From positions 36,702,054 through 36,766,053 of the forward strand of contig OV121094.1 of the NCBI GenBank assembly GCA_921293015.1: 64,000 bases of DNA, read 5' to 3'. The translations under genes and the position numbers were made by a program. This document shows positions 13,027-23,572 of the stretch, piece after piece; within the stretch, counting starts at the first letter, position 1; each line of letters starts with the position of its first letter. The DNA is from Phorcus lineatus (Eukaryota > Mollusca > Gastropoda > Trochida > Trochidae). The notes under the pieces are model-generated. The model saw only the letters and a list, made by a program, of their open reading frames with translations. It was not told the origin of the DNA and did no database searches.

Positions 13027-13035
13027 TGTAATTTA

Positions 13036-14740
13036 CAGTGAGGGACAAAGTGAAGAGCTTTGGAACATTCAGACCAGGTCCAGTTTTGAAACATTGTCAT
13101 TAATCCTGTAGATTATAATTTTTTTAAATAATTACTCACATTTAACTTGCAAGTATGACAGGCCTTGTCACGTTCAGTATTAACAATCCTTTAATGGAAA
13201 CAAGCTTAAACCTAGAGTAACACTAATAAGTTTGTATACAGATCTGTCAGTATGAATAAGAACTTTCATTAACACCATATATCGTTACCTTGAAGGATAT
13301 TGGCGGTGAGGTGTAAACCTTCCATATCATTATCTAATTCATTCCGACAAGAAGACGTGACTCCTTAATGCTCATCGACAGGAGATCAATTCCTTGCCGC
13401 CTGCCTCGTGATATCAAAACGTGACTATAAATTACAAACGTGATCATACGCGTTAACAGTAAGTACATTTAGTAAATTAACAGAGATTATTTGATGGAAA
13501 GCGTGACCCTCGGAAGAAAGTTCATGATTTTCTCAAAACTATTTCAAATTATCAGTAATGTCTAACTTGTATGTTGTTAAACACATCAAATTACATGTCA
13601 TAAGTACATACATGCTGTGACAGCAATTTTTTCTCATGCCTTATGATTATTTCACTTTAATAAAACTGAAAACTATCTTTTAAAAAGATCTATTTGAATA
13701 ACTTTATAGATAACCTCCACTGACAGAGCGTTATAGTTCTATTAGAGATGTAGTACATGTATATTACAGACCGAATTAGTCACTTACGTACATAACACGA
13801 GTTTATTTTTACACTGCTAGGTTCAATAATATCTTTTGCTAAGAAGAAGATCAGTTTAATTAATGTGTCAATGAACTACTGGAATGATATTAATAATGTT
13901 GCTTTGAAATATAGCGCTATGTCAACACATGCGCATTCTTAAAATGCGAAAAATTTCCTTGAAAATAAGTTCTCCAAAATCCGTTATAACTGAAAAGATC
14001 CATATTTTCCCCGTGTTCCGTTAACAATCTGCCATCATGTAAATTCGAATCATCTTGCCCTCTTATATAGAAAAGTAAAAAACGTCTCAACATTTAAATG
14101 ATTCAAGAAATGAAGCATACAGATCTCCTCTCTGATTTTCAAACTGCAAAAATACTGCAACATGCACTGTTTCAGTCGATGAAATACTACATGCTTAGAT
14201 ACTCTCTTTGTTGTCACAGAGGCCTTTGCAATGATGCAGTCGCTAGAGATGACGACTGTGTGGTCTAACATTCAATGGCAAAGTGTACATTCGACAAAGG
14301 TTAAGATTTTCCGGGGCATACAGAAATAACTGAGGCTTCGCGTTTGAAAAAAAACTCTCTAGAAACTAGATTGCATCCATCCAGACTTCTAAATTACTAT
14401 ACCAAGAAACGCTCGAAACGACGTTCCTTCTGCTAATACCTTATGAACAACCTAATGTTACATTCCACTGACATATGAATAAGACTGACAGTTAAATCTT
14501 TCGGATTGCATTAAGGAATATAACATTTGTACACTGAAAAAGAGGTTAATAGCATCATGGTATTTCATGAAGTCTTACATGGACTGGGCTGAGCATTAAT
14601 TCTATGCCGCAGAGACTGACCAGATTAACTGTCATTTGCAGCAGCTGCCACGAGATCCCAGATCACGTGTAATGAGGTTTTGTGACTGATCGGTATCAAG
14701 ACCGCTTTGAAATATTCCAAAGAATCAGCATCAGAGGAAT
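13036..14740. other. Gene-free stretch
   Basis: AT-rich with no repeat or coding signal I can support. Confidence 0.55.
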
Positions 14741-14922
14741 AGTGAGTGAGAGAGTGAGCTGGGATTTAACGCCGCTTTGTGGTACTACGCTGAAATTCAG
14801 TGTAGCATCGCACCAAAACCTGACTGCGTGTACAACAGTTTTCTACTGCAGACAAAGGCGGGATTCGAACCACGGACTTCTTGATCCGAAGCCGAACACG
14901 CTAACCACTGCGCTATCCCGCC
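14741..14922 (-). repeat. SINE-A, internally deleted, best tRNA-like head
   Basis: In reverse complement the head has box A TAGCGCAGTGG (14905-14915) and box B GGTTCGAATCC (14861-14871), within a 66-nt GGCGGGA..TCCCGCC tRNA-like sequence. The centre of the SINE (TACTAGCAGCCGC region) is absent. Confidence 0.8.
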
Positions 14923-15235
14923 CCCCTTAGAGCTAAAAATGCCGTTCATACGCAAACGTCACTGTTGTCAGATTAAATTACACATTTGATTTGCGTTGAT
15001 TAAGGTGAGTTGTGAAAGCCGTATTAAAGTTTAATAAATTATATTAAGACATGTATAAGATTATTTGGCTGTGTACTGTAATGAACTCAATTTTCATGTG
15101 TTTGAAAAAGAATATATCATCGTATTTGAATACATTCTTATGGAAGACTGCAGCCAAACCAACCGCATGTTTGAATGTTTCTTGTAACAAGTAATGCTGC
15201 TAAGCCCTTTGATTTAACTCAAAGAATGTACTGTT

Positions 15236-15297
15236 ATGTTTATTAACTGAAATATTCTTCAAAGCACGTTAAACCCCAATTCACTCACTCACTTACA
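15236..15297 (+). repeat. SINE-B tail fragment
   Basis: TTATTAACTGAAATATTCTT, AAGCACGTTAAACCCCAATT, CACTCACTCAC. Confidence 0.6.
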
Positions 15298-15401
15298 GGT
15301 TGAACGTTTCAGGACAAAGATATATTAATTTAAACGATTACAGCAATGTTCAATACGACGTCAAAATTGATACAAGACGATGTTATGGATGACAACTTCT
15401 T

Positions 15402-15567
15402 TATTTATTTTTTTTCCACAACGTTTCTGGGCTACTTCTTGCCCCTTCATCAGGTGGATGATAAACAAAATTGCCCCTTCATCAAGTGGATAATGAACAA
15501 AAAATGTTTGTCCACCTGATGAAAGGGCAAGAAGTAGCCCAGAAACGTTGTGAAAAAATAAATAAAT
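15402..15567. repeat. Inverted repeat, ~58-bp arms
   Basis: TTTATTTATTTTTTTTCCAC..ACGTTTCTGGGCTACTTCTTG on the left and CAAGAAGTAGCCCAGAAACGT..AAAATAAATAAATAA on the right. CTTCATCAGGTGGAT is partly triplicated in the loop. Confidence 0.75.
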
Positions 15568-15820
15568 AATGCCAAATCCAGTAAAAATGGATATTTCCAC
15601 CCATTTTTCGCGGTCCCGTTTTCATTCTACCAGATAATTGTTGATATTTTTCAGGGTTTTTTTGTACTGAAAAAAATCTCTATTTACATTTATTCAATCG
15701 GAATCAATGAGAAAATATGGAAATTCACAACATACTTGTTTAAAATCATGTTCGTAGGCACGCCACCACGACGCTTGTCGCATGTTGGTTAATGGCCATT
15801 GGTTTTGTCGATTTTAATTA

Positions 15821-15887
15821 GCTGATGAACTTGAATAGGTGGGTCTAGATTTTCATTATCTGATGAACTTGAATAGGTGGGTCTAAT
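15821..15887 (+). repeat. Small tandem duplication
   Basis: CTGATGAACTTGAATAGGTG then GGTCTA appears twice in a row, about 38 bp apart. Confidence 0.7.
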
Positions 15888-16114
15888 GATCGAATGACGT
15901 ATTGAGTGACATTTTGTCTTGTTCGTGCTGCTGGAATTTGAATTCTTTCGCGTTAATAGTAAAGCTATGAATGTATGCAAATATGTATATTTGATTAATA
16001 AACCTTTCGTAAACAGCACTTATGTGTATATTTACCTATTGGAACTGGCAGCAAATATTATTAAATTCATAGATGTATAAACTTAAAATCCGCTGATTGA
16101 AATCAATGTCTGAA

Positions 16115-16193
16115 GTTTAACTAAAATATATTTCAAAATGTCCATTAAGTTTAACTAAAATATATTTTAAAATGTCCATTAAGTTATAATTAT
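16115..16193 (+). repeat. Small tandem duplication (~41 bp)
   Basis: AAGTTTAACTAAAATATATT then AAAATGTCCATT occurs twice with one or two differences. Confidence 0.75.
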
Positions 16194-16762
16194 TTTATCG
16201 ATTCATATGCAAAAGTTTTAAAGACAGTTTTATGGGGGAAATGTATACATTAAACTTAAAATGAGAAAGGTAGTAATGCTAATTAAAGCAATTCTAGCAA
16301 ATCTAGTCTATTGAAACTTCAGTAGACAGGTAATTAAACATCATAGGTGAAGGTAAACATCTCGGGTGGTTTGTTATTTTCCCAGTTAAGTATGTCTGTG
16401 TTACTATGACATTTTAAGCGAAAGGTCATTAAATTCGGTTTAAAAAGTTAAAACCAATTTCATTTTCAGAGAAATCAAAACTGTCACTTAAATTTTATAT
16501 TTACATACTTGGTCTCATAATGGAAACTCGAGAAAAATGGCACCAACTTCTTCCAGAACAGCAACGATAGCGATGTTACCATAACGTCTATTTTAGGCCC
16601 AATCATTACAACATAATAACTTAGAACCATGTGAAACCAACGAATGTTAGGAAAGTACACTGATCTCATTGTTATTACAAACACTGGCAGGTCAAACACG
16701 TTCTAACAAGGTCGCTCCAAAAGTCATAGCTGCGTGTGTAGCTGCATTTACTACTATTAAAC

Positions 16763-16824
16763 CATCCTGCTAAATCATCGTATATGAATCCGCTCTCGCT
16801 CATTCCTAATAACCTGATCTCTTA
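16763..16824. mobile_element. M-family left end
   Basis: CATCCTGCTAAATCATCGTA then CCGCTCTCGCTCATTCCTAA and CCTGATCTCTT, followed at once by the large palindrome. Its right end may be the degenerate GGGTATTAGGGACGAGCGAA at 16980. Confidence 0.55.
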
Positions 16825-17328
16825 AATAAAATAATTTATTTGAAAATTTATAAAACTGAAAATAACGGGCCGGGTTTGTAAGAATAAATTTAATTCAAGT
16901 CATATGAAGAGAATATACACACACTCATTTCAGGAATTGTCTATATAAAAATACGCATGAAATATTTTTGTAAGGTAGAAGGGTATTAGGGACGAGCGAA
17001 TGTAGGACATGCGATGGTGTAGGACATCCGTCTACATCAGCGTAAATGGAATCTGCTGATCGAGCTCCTTCCATGTACCCTGAAAACGTTTAAGCAAAAG
17101 GCTCGTATCGCTAGCTGTCCAATCAGCCAATGGATAAGTATTTTGAGAGGTGCTTCAGTAGTTTCACGTGAATCTGCAGTTCTACCTTTCAAAAATATTT
17201 CATGCGTATTTTTATATTGACAATTCCTGAAATGAGTGTATTTTTTACTTCAAACGACTTGAATTAAATTTATTCTTACAAACCCGTTACTTTTAATTTA
17301 ATAATTTTTCAAATGAATTATTTTATTC
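16825..17328. repeat. Large palindrome (foldback element), arms about 150 bp
   Basis: The left arm 16825-16975 and right arm 17190-17328 are imperfect inverted copies, for example AATTTAATTCAAGTCATATG on the left against CGACTTGAATTAAATTTATT on the right, and ATACGCATGAAATATTT against AAATATTTCATGCGTAT. It has a loop of about 215 bp that carries part of an M-family MITE (17033-17140). The palindrome interrupts another M-type end at 16763-16824. No protein coding is visible. Confidence 0.75.
17024..17140. mobile_element. M-family left half in the palindrome loop
   Basis: ACATCCGTCTACATCAGCGT, GATCGAGCTCCTTCCATGTA and TCGTATCGCTAGCTGTCCAA match the left half of the family. It stops at AGCCAATGG. 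Confidence 0.55.
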
Positions 17329-17483
17329 GTAATGTGCTAATATTTAAATTTACACAACAGGTGTTATTATTTTTGTTTCTCCGAGAACAACTGTTGTTGT
17401 GTATCAGTTATAATAATTATAATAATAATGTAATAATAACGTATTTATAGAGCGCCTCCAGCTGAAGTGGCGCATAGAGTCGG

Positions 17484-18482
17484 TTAACGAGAGTCGGTCT
17501 TGAAAGCTTTTATGAAGAGATGGGTTTTCAGATTTTCTCTAAATATCTGGATTGATGTGGCAGACTTAAGTTCAGGGGGATTTCCATAGTTTGGGTGCAA
17601 CATTAGGAAGTGAACATAATTTGTGTTTTTTAAAGACCAGTCTGACCAGACCTCGGAGCACGAGTGGGTTGGTAGACTTGGGTCAGTTCTTTGAAGATAG
17701 CGTGGTCTCGTCTTTAGAGCAGAATATGTGAGAGTAAGGACTTTGTACTGGATCCTCTCCTTGACCGGAAGCCAGTGCAACGTCCTCAACACGGGGGTGA
17801 TGTGGTAAAACATTTTGGTCCGCGTGACGACTCTAGCAGCCATGTTTTGTACCCGTTCAAGGTATGAAGATGAACTAGACTTAAAGGGACCATTCGAGCG
17901 GGGTATTTTTTGTGGAAACGAAATTCAGGAGGACTTTCCTGTTAACAAATATATATGATTTTTACATGATTCTTTTCACACTTAATTTCAAATATGTACA
18001 CGAGGTAAACCTTTCAGTTGTTCAAGATTTAACAATTTGACAAAGAATCAAGTGTATCGATCAAAAAAGAAAAACTTCGTGAAATGAAGCCAATCATCGG
18101 AGCTACGAATGTGGAATGCATTACTACGACAAAACATTGTCGTAACTGACAAATTTCATTATGAATTATTTGTAAATATGCCGCTCTTCTATCAATCTAT
18201 TTGTTATTTCTTAATTTTGTCAATGATTTAGCTTAATACAGCATTTTCTCGCAATGCAGATTTCTCGCAACACTAACATTTCAAGATGGCGGATGAAAGC
18301 CGCTCGAATGGTTACTTTAATCAGCAGGGAGTTGCATTAATCAAGAGATTATATTACGTAGGAGTGCACACGAAGTTTGGTGGTTTTTGTGTCCAAATAT
18401 TTCCGTATTTTGCCGATGCTTCTGAGATGCATTGTGGCTGTGCGTGCTGACTTGTTTTGTTGATAGTCACACCAAGATTCCT
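17484..18482 (-). pseudogene. LINE reverse transcriptase C-terminal relic (split)
   Basis: Coding traces run from NLGVTI near 18480 through KIRKYLDTKTTKL, a CNSLLIK block at the MITE junction and NMAARVV.. to the end of the open frame at 17484. Removing the 432-bp MITE and one TTAA joins CTGCTGA-TTAA-GTCTAG in frame, as ..NSLLIKSSSSS. Premature stops lie between VHSYVI and CNSLL. Similar in layout to the LINE end at 20.5-21.0 kb but clearly diverged. Confidence 0.82.
17885..18316. mobile_element. TTAA-flanked MITE, 432 bp, inside a LINE
   Basis: Left end AGGGACCATTCGAGCGG and inverted right end CCGCTCGAATGGTTACT match at 15 of 17 positions. TTAA lies directly outside both ends (17881-17884, 18317-18320). 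TTAA targets are used by piggyBac and Kolobok transposons; the termini alone do not decide which. No protein is encoded. The ATGGCGGATG near the right end is part of the terminal region, not a gene start. Confidence 0.85.
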
Positions 18483-18510
18483 TACTTAATCCACTGCTTG
18501 TATCCCGTGG

Positions 18511-20113
18511 GCATAATTTCTGCAACTGATGTTTAGTTCACGGTATCATAAACTCTGTTTTGTTTTCATTGTGTTTTAGAAAGTTTGCACACATCTATTG
18601 ACGAAGGTCCTGTTCACATGATTACAATTTGTCTTGACATGTTCGTTCGAAACAAGCAATACGACGTAATGTATTTTCAAGGCAGTGGTGCAAGAGAAAA
18701 GATATATATTTACACTGAGGATATATATATGTACACTAAGACTGCCTGCAGTCCTTGCTGTCGTCATGTTAATAAAACATCTTACTCACTTGCTTACACA
18801 AAATGTCCCGGCCTCTTGTGTGAACAGTCAATGATATACCTGATGTACATGTTCAAAGTTAACAAATGTCTCCTTTTATGCTAAAATCCCACATTGACAA
18901 AAGCGGCTTCAATAATTTGAAAGATTATGACATTGTTTACATGCCCTTGACCTTCATGAAGTCATCTAACAAAGTTTATCAGCCCCCGAACTAAAATTCC
19001 GAATTGAGTCAACTCTGCATTGGCCATTTTTATCAAAGCACGTTCCATGATTACGATCGTGACTAATTGCTGGCAGAAGCAATCAAAAGTTCATTCTGAA
19101 GAAATCGAAGGCTTCTGTTTTTTTCTGCAATAGTTGGAAAGAAAGGTTGAAAACAATTCTACTAAACGGTACTCATATACAAACCTGTAAATGATGTGGT
19201 CTTGTTCTTGAAAGATTTCAATAACAAGTTGCAGAAATAAATATTACTTCACCTTAATACATCCAGCCATTATGTAACAGATGGTGTACAAGGTTTCTGC
19301 TTTTAAGTCATTTTCCTTCTATGGAAGATAAAAATAGCTGATCAGGGCGAGTGTTTTCACCAACTTTCACCTTTTTATAGACATTTTTCTGTGACCCTTA
19401 GTAGGGATCAACAGTATCCACAAATCTATAAAATAAAATGCCAATCATCTAAAGGAGTATGTAACCCAAATTTCAGCTGTGTTGGGTTCATGTTTCACTT
19501 ATTTTTTGGACATTTTTCTAATGGAAGAGAATATGAAATGGTATTTGGGGTGTTCATGTGGCCGAGAAATTTCCCTGGTGAATGGTTCTGAAAAAAAAGA
19601 TGAAATAGTTAAATAATCACGGACAAATAGAACGGACTATTATCAGATGACATGTCATGAGAGCCCAACGGGCCTTTTAAGTGTGATGACCTAAATTTCA
19701 AAGCCTCTAGGTGCAGCGGTTCATAAGTATCGTTCCAGCTGAAGCTCGTAGGTTTCAACGCAATGCATAGCCACTATAGTGTTGTGGGCTTTCTCCCTGC
19801 AATAATACTAGCAGCCGCGATATAAGTGAAATAATCTTGAAAGCAGCGTTTAACACCAACTCGCCTCACCTCATAAGTATCGCGCTTACAATTGTTTTAA
19901 ATAAACAAATTAAAGTATCATAAACTTGAAAATAAAGTCAAGGTCACCAAACTCTGTTGGTGTCTGCATATTTACCATTTGTAGATTAGTACTAAGTTTG
20001 GAGACTCTAGTTGCAGTGGTTAACGTGATTTCATGGCAAAGGATGGCATGAGGATAATGTCCACACTGACATTTTAGAATACACCGTGAGCTCATACTGC
20101 TATATATATATAA
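18511..20113. other. Gene-free stretch
   Basis: TA-rich runs at 18700-18732. A degraded GTCAAGGTCACCAAA motif at 19938 recalls the satellite at 37 kb. One SINE-A half. Nothing coding recognised. Confidence 0.5.
19730..19873 (+). repeat. SINE-A, 3' half
   Basis: CGTTCCAGCTGAAGCTCGTA, GCAATAATACTAGCAGCCGC and tail AACTCGCCTCACCTC. The head is missing. Confidence 0.75.
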
Positions 20114-21156
20114 GACTCACAAACTGTCAATGAGAAAGGCCATGCCTATGACGAAAATCTCAAGATAATACTTGATTACCACGCTCCTCTTAAAACTAGT
20201 TCAGTTATTATCCGTCCAAATACAGGATGGTATACTGATGACATCCGAGAGGAGAAGAAGAGTACAGATTCAAGGCTGTACCAAAGAACTTTGTCAGTGG
20301 ATGGCAGTAAATTATCTCAAGTGGAACAGTGGCAAGACCGAGTTATTGACTCTGGGATCCAGAAAACAACTCTCAAAACTTCCAGAGAATCTAATCATCA
20401 GCATTTGAAAGGACAAAATCAAAACATCCGACTCAGCTAGAAATCTGGGAGTGATTTTCCAATCTTCCATGTCTCCTGACAGCAAATCAAATCTTCTCAG
20501 CAAAGCATCCTTCTATCACATCTACAATATCCAGAAAGTTCGCAAACTCCTCGACAAAAGCACCACCCAACTTCTCATGTCAAGCCTTGTTTTGTCCAAA
20601 CTAGATTACTGCAACTCTCTATACTACAACTTGCCACTTCATCTTCTCAACAAACTTCAAAGAATTCAAAACTCTGCAGCTCGAGTCGTCGCCCGTGTGA
20701 CTCGTTATGAATCTATCTACACCACACTCGGAAACCTACACTGGCTCCCAGTTTCGAGCAGAATTAAATACAAACGTCTTCTTCTGACTCACAACTGCAT
20801 ACATGATGGTGAATATCCTATGTACTTGATAGATATCCTCAATGCCCATGTACCAACCTGTTCTCTCCGTTCATCTAATGCCATGTTCCTCTCTCAGCCG
20901 GCTACAAGGTCAACTATGGGAGACCGTGCATTTGCCTTCGCAGCTCCTGTGCTCTGGAACAATCTGCTACTATGCCTCAGAGAAATCAACACAAGAGACT
21001 CTTTCAAATCAGCCCTTAAAACATATTTGTTCAGACAATCTTTCCCATAAACTTCTCTTCTTTTCAAGCGCCGTTGAGCAATCACTGATTTGATAATTAG
21101 GCGTTCTAGAAATGCATTATTATTATTATTATTATTATTATTGTTATTGTTATTAA
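20114..21156 (+). mobile_element. Deletion-derivative LINE with ATT-repeat tail
   Basis: Begins right after a short TA repeat (20100-20112). The first 140 bp encode the linker after the endonuclease (ILDYHAPLKTS.. and RPNTGWYTDDIREEKK). Near 20255-20275 the sequence jumps to the reverse transcriptase thumb, so the endonuclease-to-palm joint and the catalytic RT core are missing. The 3' end is GGCGTTCTAGAAATGC followed by (ATT)n at 21115-21156, a common LINE tail. Confidence 0.85.
20246..21050 (+). pseudogene. LINE reverse transcriptase C-terminal half, one internal stop
   Basis: Frame starts around GCTKELCQWMAVNYLKW and contains NSGKTELLTLGS (the KTE/L block after the active site). A TGA at 20406-20408 interrupts it, after which KTSDSARNLGVIFQSSMS continues the same frame. 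Downstream are LLMSSLVLSKLDYCNSLYYN, RIQNSAARVVARVTR, LGNLHWLPVSSRIKYK and RAFAFAAPVLWNNLL, all standard for the non-LTR C terminus; it ends at 21050. The catalytic YADD region itself is absent. Non-functional relic. Confidence 0.9.
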
Positions 21157-21442
21157 GAATGTCCAAATTCTATGTTGAAATATATATAAATATATATAAC
21201 CAAGATGGAGTATCAGTTCTTTATATTTTTGTTGTTTTAACAGAACAGTTTGCACTTCATTCTCGATGGGCAGAACGATTAATGGCCTTTCCTTGATTCT
21301 GACTTACGGACAGAATTTCTGAAATTAATATTGTATTAGTACGTTATCCCAATGCCGTTTGTACTTGTGGCAATCTCAAATAAACGTTGTAAACGAATTT
21401 CTGCCGACTGTTTCTGTCGTTGCGGACGTGAAACGTCTTATA

Positions 21443-21534
21443 TATTTGATCCATTAGTACCATCCATTAATTTATAAATACATTTTGTACTATTGATCCA
21501 TAAGTTTATGAATGCATCTAATACTTTTGATCTA
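21443..21534 (+). repeat. Short tandem array with GATCCATTAG.. units (left of mariner)
   Basis: Diverged ~48-bp units: TTGATCCATTAGTACCATCC, TTGATCCATAAGTTTATGAA, TTTGATCTA. The array resumes after the mariner at 22965-23011 and around 23165-23205. Confidence 0.6.
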
Positions 21535-22964
21535 AACTGACTAGGAAAAGAAACCTAACAATTTTTACATTATTTTTTTGGTAACTGACGTTTGCTGTCC
21601 TGGAAGTATCTAGAAACGAACGCATAAACGCAACCAACATGTATGGACGTCACCAAGACCGTCAATTTCCTGTATTGTTTTTTTCACGCATTTTGTGAAA
21701 ATCATGTGTTTTTGCAAACAATCAAGAATGATGGATACCAGGGGTATAAAAGGCGGGCATATCGATTGACGAATGTCACATCCGAAAAAAAACCACTTCA
21801 AAGATGCCCAGATTAACAACAGAAGAACGCGAGAGGGCAATCGGTATGCATACCATGGGTGCGACTCAAGTCCAGATTGCACAGACATTCGGTTGCAACC
21901 GGGTGACAGTAGCTCAACTCATTCAGAGGTACAACCAGACAGGGCAGACTAGGGACAGGCCTAGGAGTTGGAGACCACGTGTTACAACCCCCCGTGAAGA
22001 CCGCTACCTGCGAACTTTGCATCTGCGTAACCGGTTCCTTACAGTGACGTCATCGGCCAATACAGTAATAGGCAGACGTATCATTCCGTTCACAGTAGCC
22101 AGGAGACTACGAGCAGCCGGTATTCGACCATACAGGCCTTTCCATGAAATGACCTTGACCCTACCCATCGACAGAAAGACTCCGTTGGGCTCGCACTGTG
22201 CGACGGTGGCAACGGCGTGATTGGTAGAGTGCATGTGTATCGGCGCCGAGGCGAGAGACTGGCACCAAATTGCATCCAGGAGGTCCAGCCCTTTGGTGGA
22301 GGGGTATCATGGAATGGGGAGGGATCTGTGGCGATAGAGAGACGAATCTTGTCGTCATACCTTCCATACCTTCTTCAGCAGCCACAAGGTGTTCTTTTAC
22401 AACAGGACAATGCTAGACCCTACACTGCCCGACTCGCACAAGACTTTCTTGCCAGAAGAAACATTCCGGTCTTGCCTTGGCCGTCTCGTTCTCCTGACCT
22501 GTCGCCCATAGAACACCTTTTGGACCACATGGGTAGACGTCTCAGACAGAGACCACAACGTCCAAACACTTTGGCTGAGGTTGAACAAGCCATTCTGGAC
22601 GAATGGAACCAGATTCCCAATGACGTCATTAAGAGACTGACATCGCCGATGAGACGACGCGTTTTTGCATGCATGGCTGTTCATGGAGGTCATACCAGAT
22701 ATTGAAGTTTTGTGGTTCTGTTTTCCTGGAACAATTTTTAATTTGAGAAACGTGCTACCGAACATGTAAAGTCTCTTTTCTGACCCCTGGCATGTTCGAT
22801 TGCCAATACAACATTGGACTTTAATGTGACATTGATCCTGTCTCATCAGCCGTTTGTATCCATGCATTTTAAATGCAATACACTTTAGTTGATCAAATTC
22901 GGGTTTTTATTTTATATTTTATTGTCAGATACATCCGATGTTAGGTTTCTTTTGCTAGTCAGTT
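21535..22964 (+). mobile_element. Tc1/mariner transposon with intact ends, 1430 bp
   Basis: Left end AACTGACTAGGAAAAGAAAC (21535 on) and right end ..TTAGGTTTCTTTTGCTAGTCAGTT to 22964 form 26-bp inverted repeats with one mismatch. TA flanks both sides (21533-21534, 22965-22966), the standard target duplication. The broken transposase lies inside on plus. Flanking DNA is a short tandem array with GATCCATTAGTTAATGAATG-like units, and joining the flanks across one TA restores a unit, which confirms the boundaries. Confidence 0.93.
21804..22705 (+). pseudogene. Tc1-type (DD34E) transposase, frameshifted and internally deleted
   Basis: The N-terminal part (21804 to about 22170) starts MPRLTTEERERAIGMHTMGA and has a paired-like helix-turn-helix followed by a GRPR-like hook (TRDRPRSWRPR). 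A +1 shift occurs near 22171-22178; the next frame reads RLRWARTVRRWQRRDW to about 22222. Then sequence coding for the first catalytic Asp (the ..DESRF region) is missing, and the frame resumes at GRVHVYRRRGERLAPN. A second, smaller deletion lies after QPFGGG. The C-terminal half keeps QQDNARPY (second Asp) and SPIEHL (Glu); 34 residues separate them, the Tc1 spacing. The frame ends at 22705. With the first Asp gone the protein cannot be active, but the ends could still be moved by a relative's transposase. Confidence 0.9.
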
Positions 22965-23360
22965 TATTAGTTAATGAAATCATCTTATGCTATCGATCCA
23001 TTAGTTAATAAATGTCATAAAGGCGAGTCAATTTGTGGGATATCGCTTCGTGACAGACAAAGATAGAGGTAGTGAACTATGCTTTAGACTTTAATTTAAT
23101 ATAACTTGTACTGGCAATCTTTGAGAGTTGAGAAACAATTAGTGATACATATGGATTTATCGGATACCTTTGATCCATTTGTTAATGAATGCATCTGTCC
23201 ATGACTGGCGAATGCTTTACATGAGCTACTGATCATCAATAAGTAACAATTGCATTAGGTACAAATACAAACGTTTTGCTGTTATCTAATTGAAGGGCAA
23301 GTTCCATTAACTCTATGCTTGATTGATTAATTGATTATCTTGCCTTTAACAATATTTCAT
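22965..23360. other. Right flank of the mariner element
   Basis: Continuation of the GATCCATTAG array and the first copy of the 146-bp duplication. Confidence 0.5.
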
Positions 23361-23572
23361 CCAAAAGAGAGAAGGATCAGGGAAGAGGGATTTGAATGGT
23401 TGAAGGGAAAAAAGGCATAATGAGAGATACATCACTGCTTGTAGAACGGCTAAAATGCGGTCTCGCTTCTTCCCGTCGACCTGTTCAGCTTAACAGGGGC
23501 ATGTAGGCTCCGGTTGGATCATTGTATGTCTGAAGCACGCAAACCACCATGATAATTTATTGAGTCAAATGG
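23361..23572 (-). repeat. SINE-B-like repeat, tail missing
   Basis: CCAAAAGAGAGAAGGATCAG, CCCGTCGACCTGTTCAGCTT and AAGCACGCAAACCACCATGA, all inverted. Diverged. Confidence 0.65.

Larger units (their letters stand above)
17404..18510 (-). mobile_element. Minus-strand LINE 3' fragment, interrupted by a TTAA MITE
   Basis: The minus strand reads RT thumb to 3' end: LRSIGKIRKYLDTKTTKLRV, then LLIK, (MITE 18316-17885 here), then SYLERVQNMAARVVTRTKMF, LRTLHWLPVKERIQYK and a C-terminal end near 17484. The 3' tail GGCGCTCTATAAATACGTTATTATTA resembles that of the LINE at 20.1 kb, so both may belong to one family. Two in-frame stops (near 18335-18350) and a frameshift near 18430 show it is dead. Confidence 0.82.

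Noticed and set aside
14861-14922. tRNA gene on the minus strand
   Set aside because: The boxes are good, but the sequence continues into the SINE-A body like other copies, and the stems do not fold as a clean cloverleaf by eye.
18286-18441. Small gene starting ATGGCGGATGAAAGC
   Set aside because: The start lies in the terminal region of the TTAA MITE and the rest is antisense to the LINE reverse transcriptase.
20894-21166. Protein with an Asn run (minus)
   Set aside because: Translation of the (ATT)n LINE tail and antisense RT.
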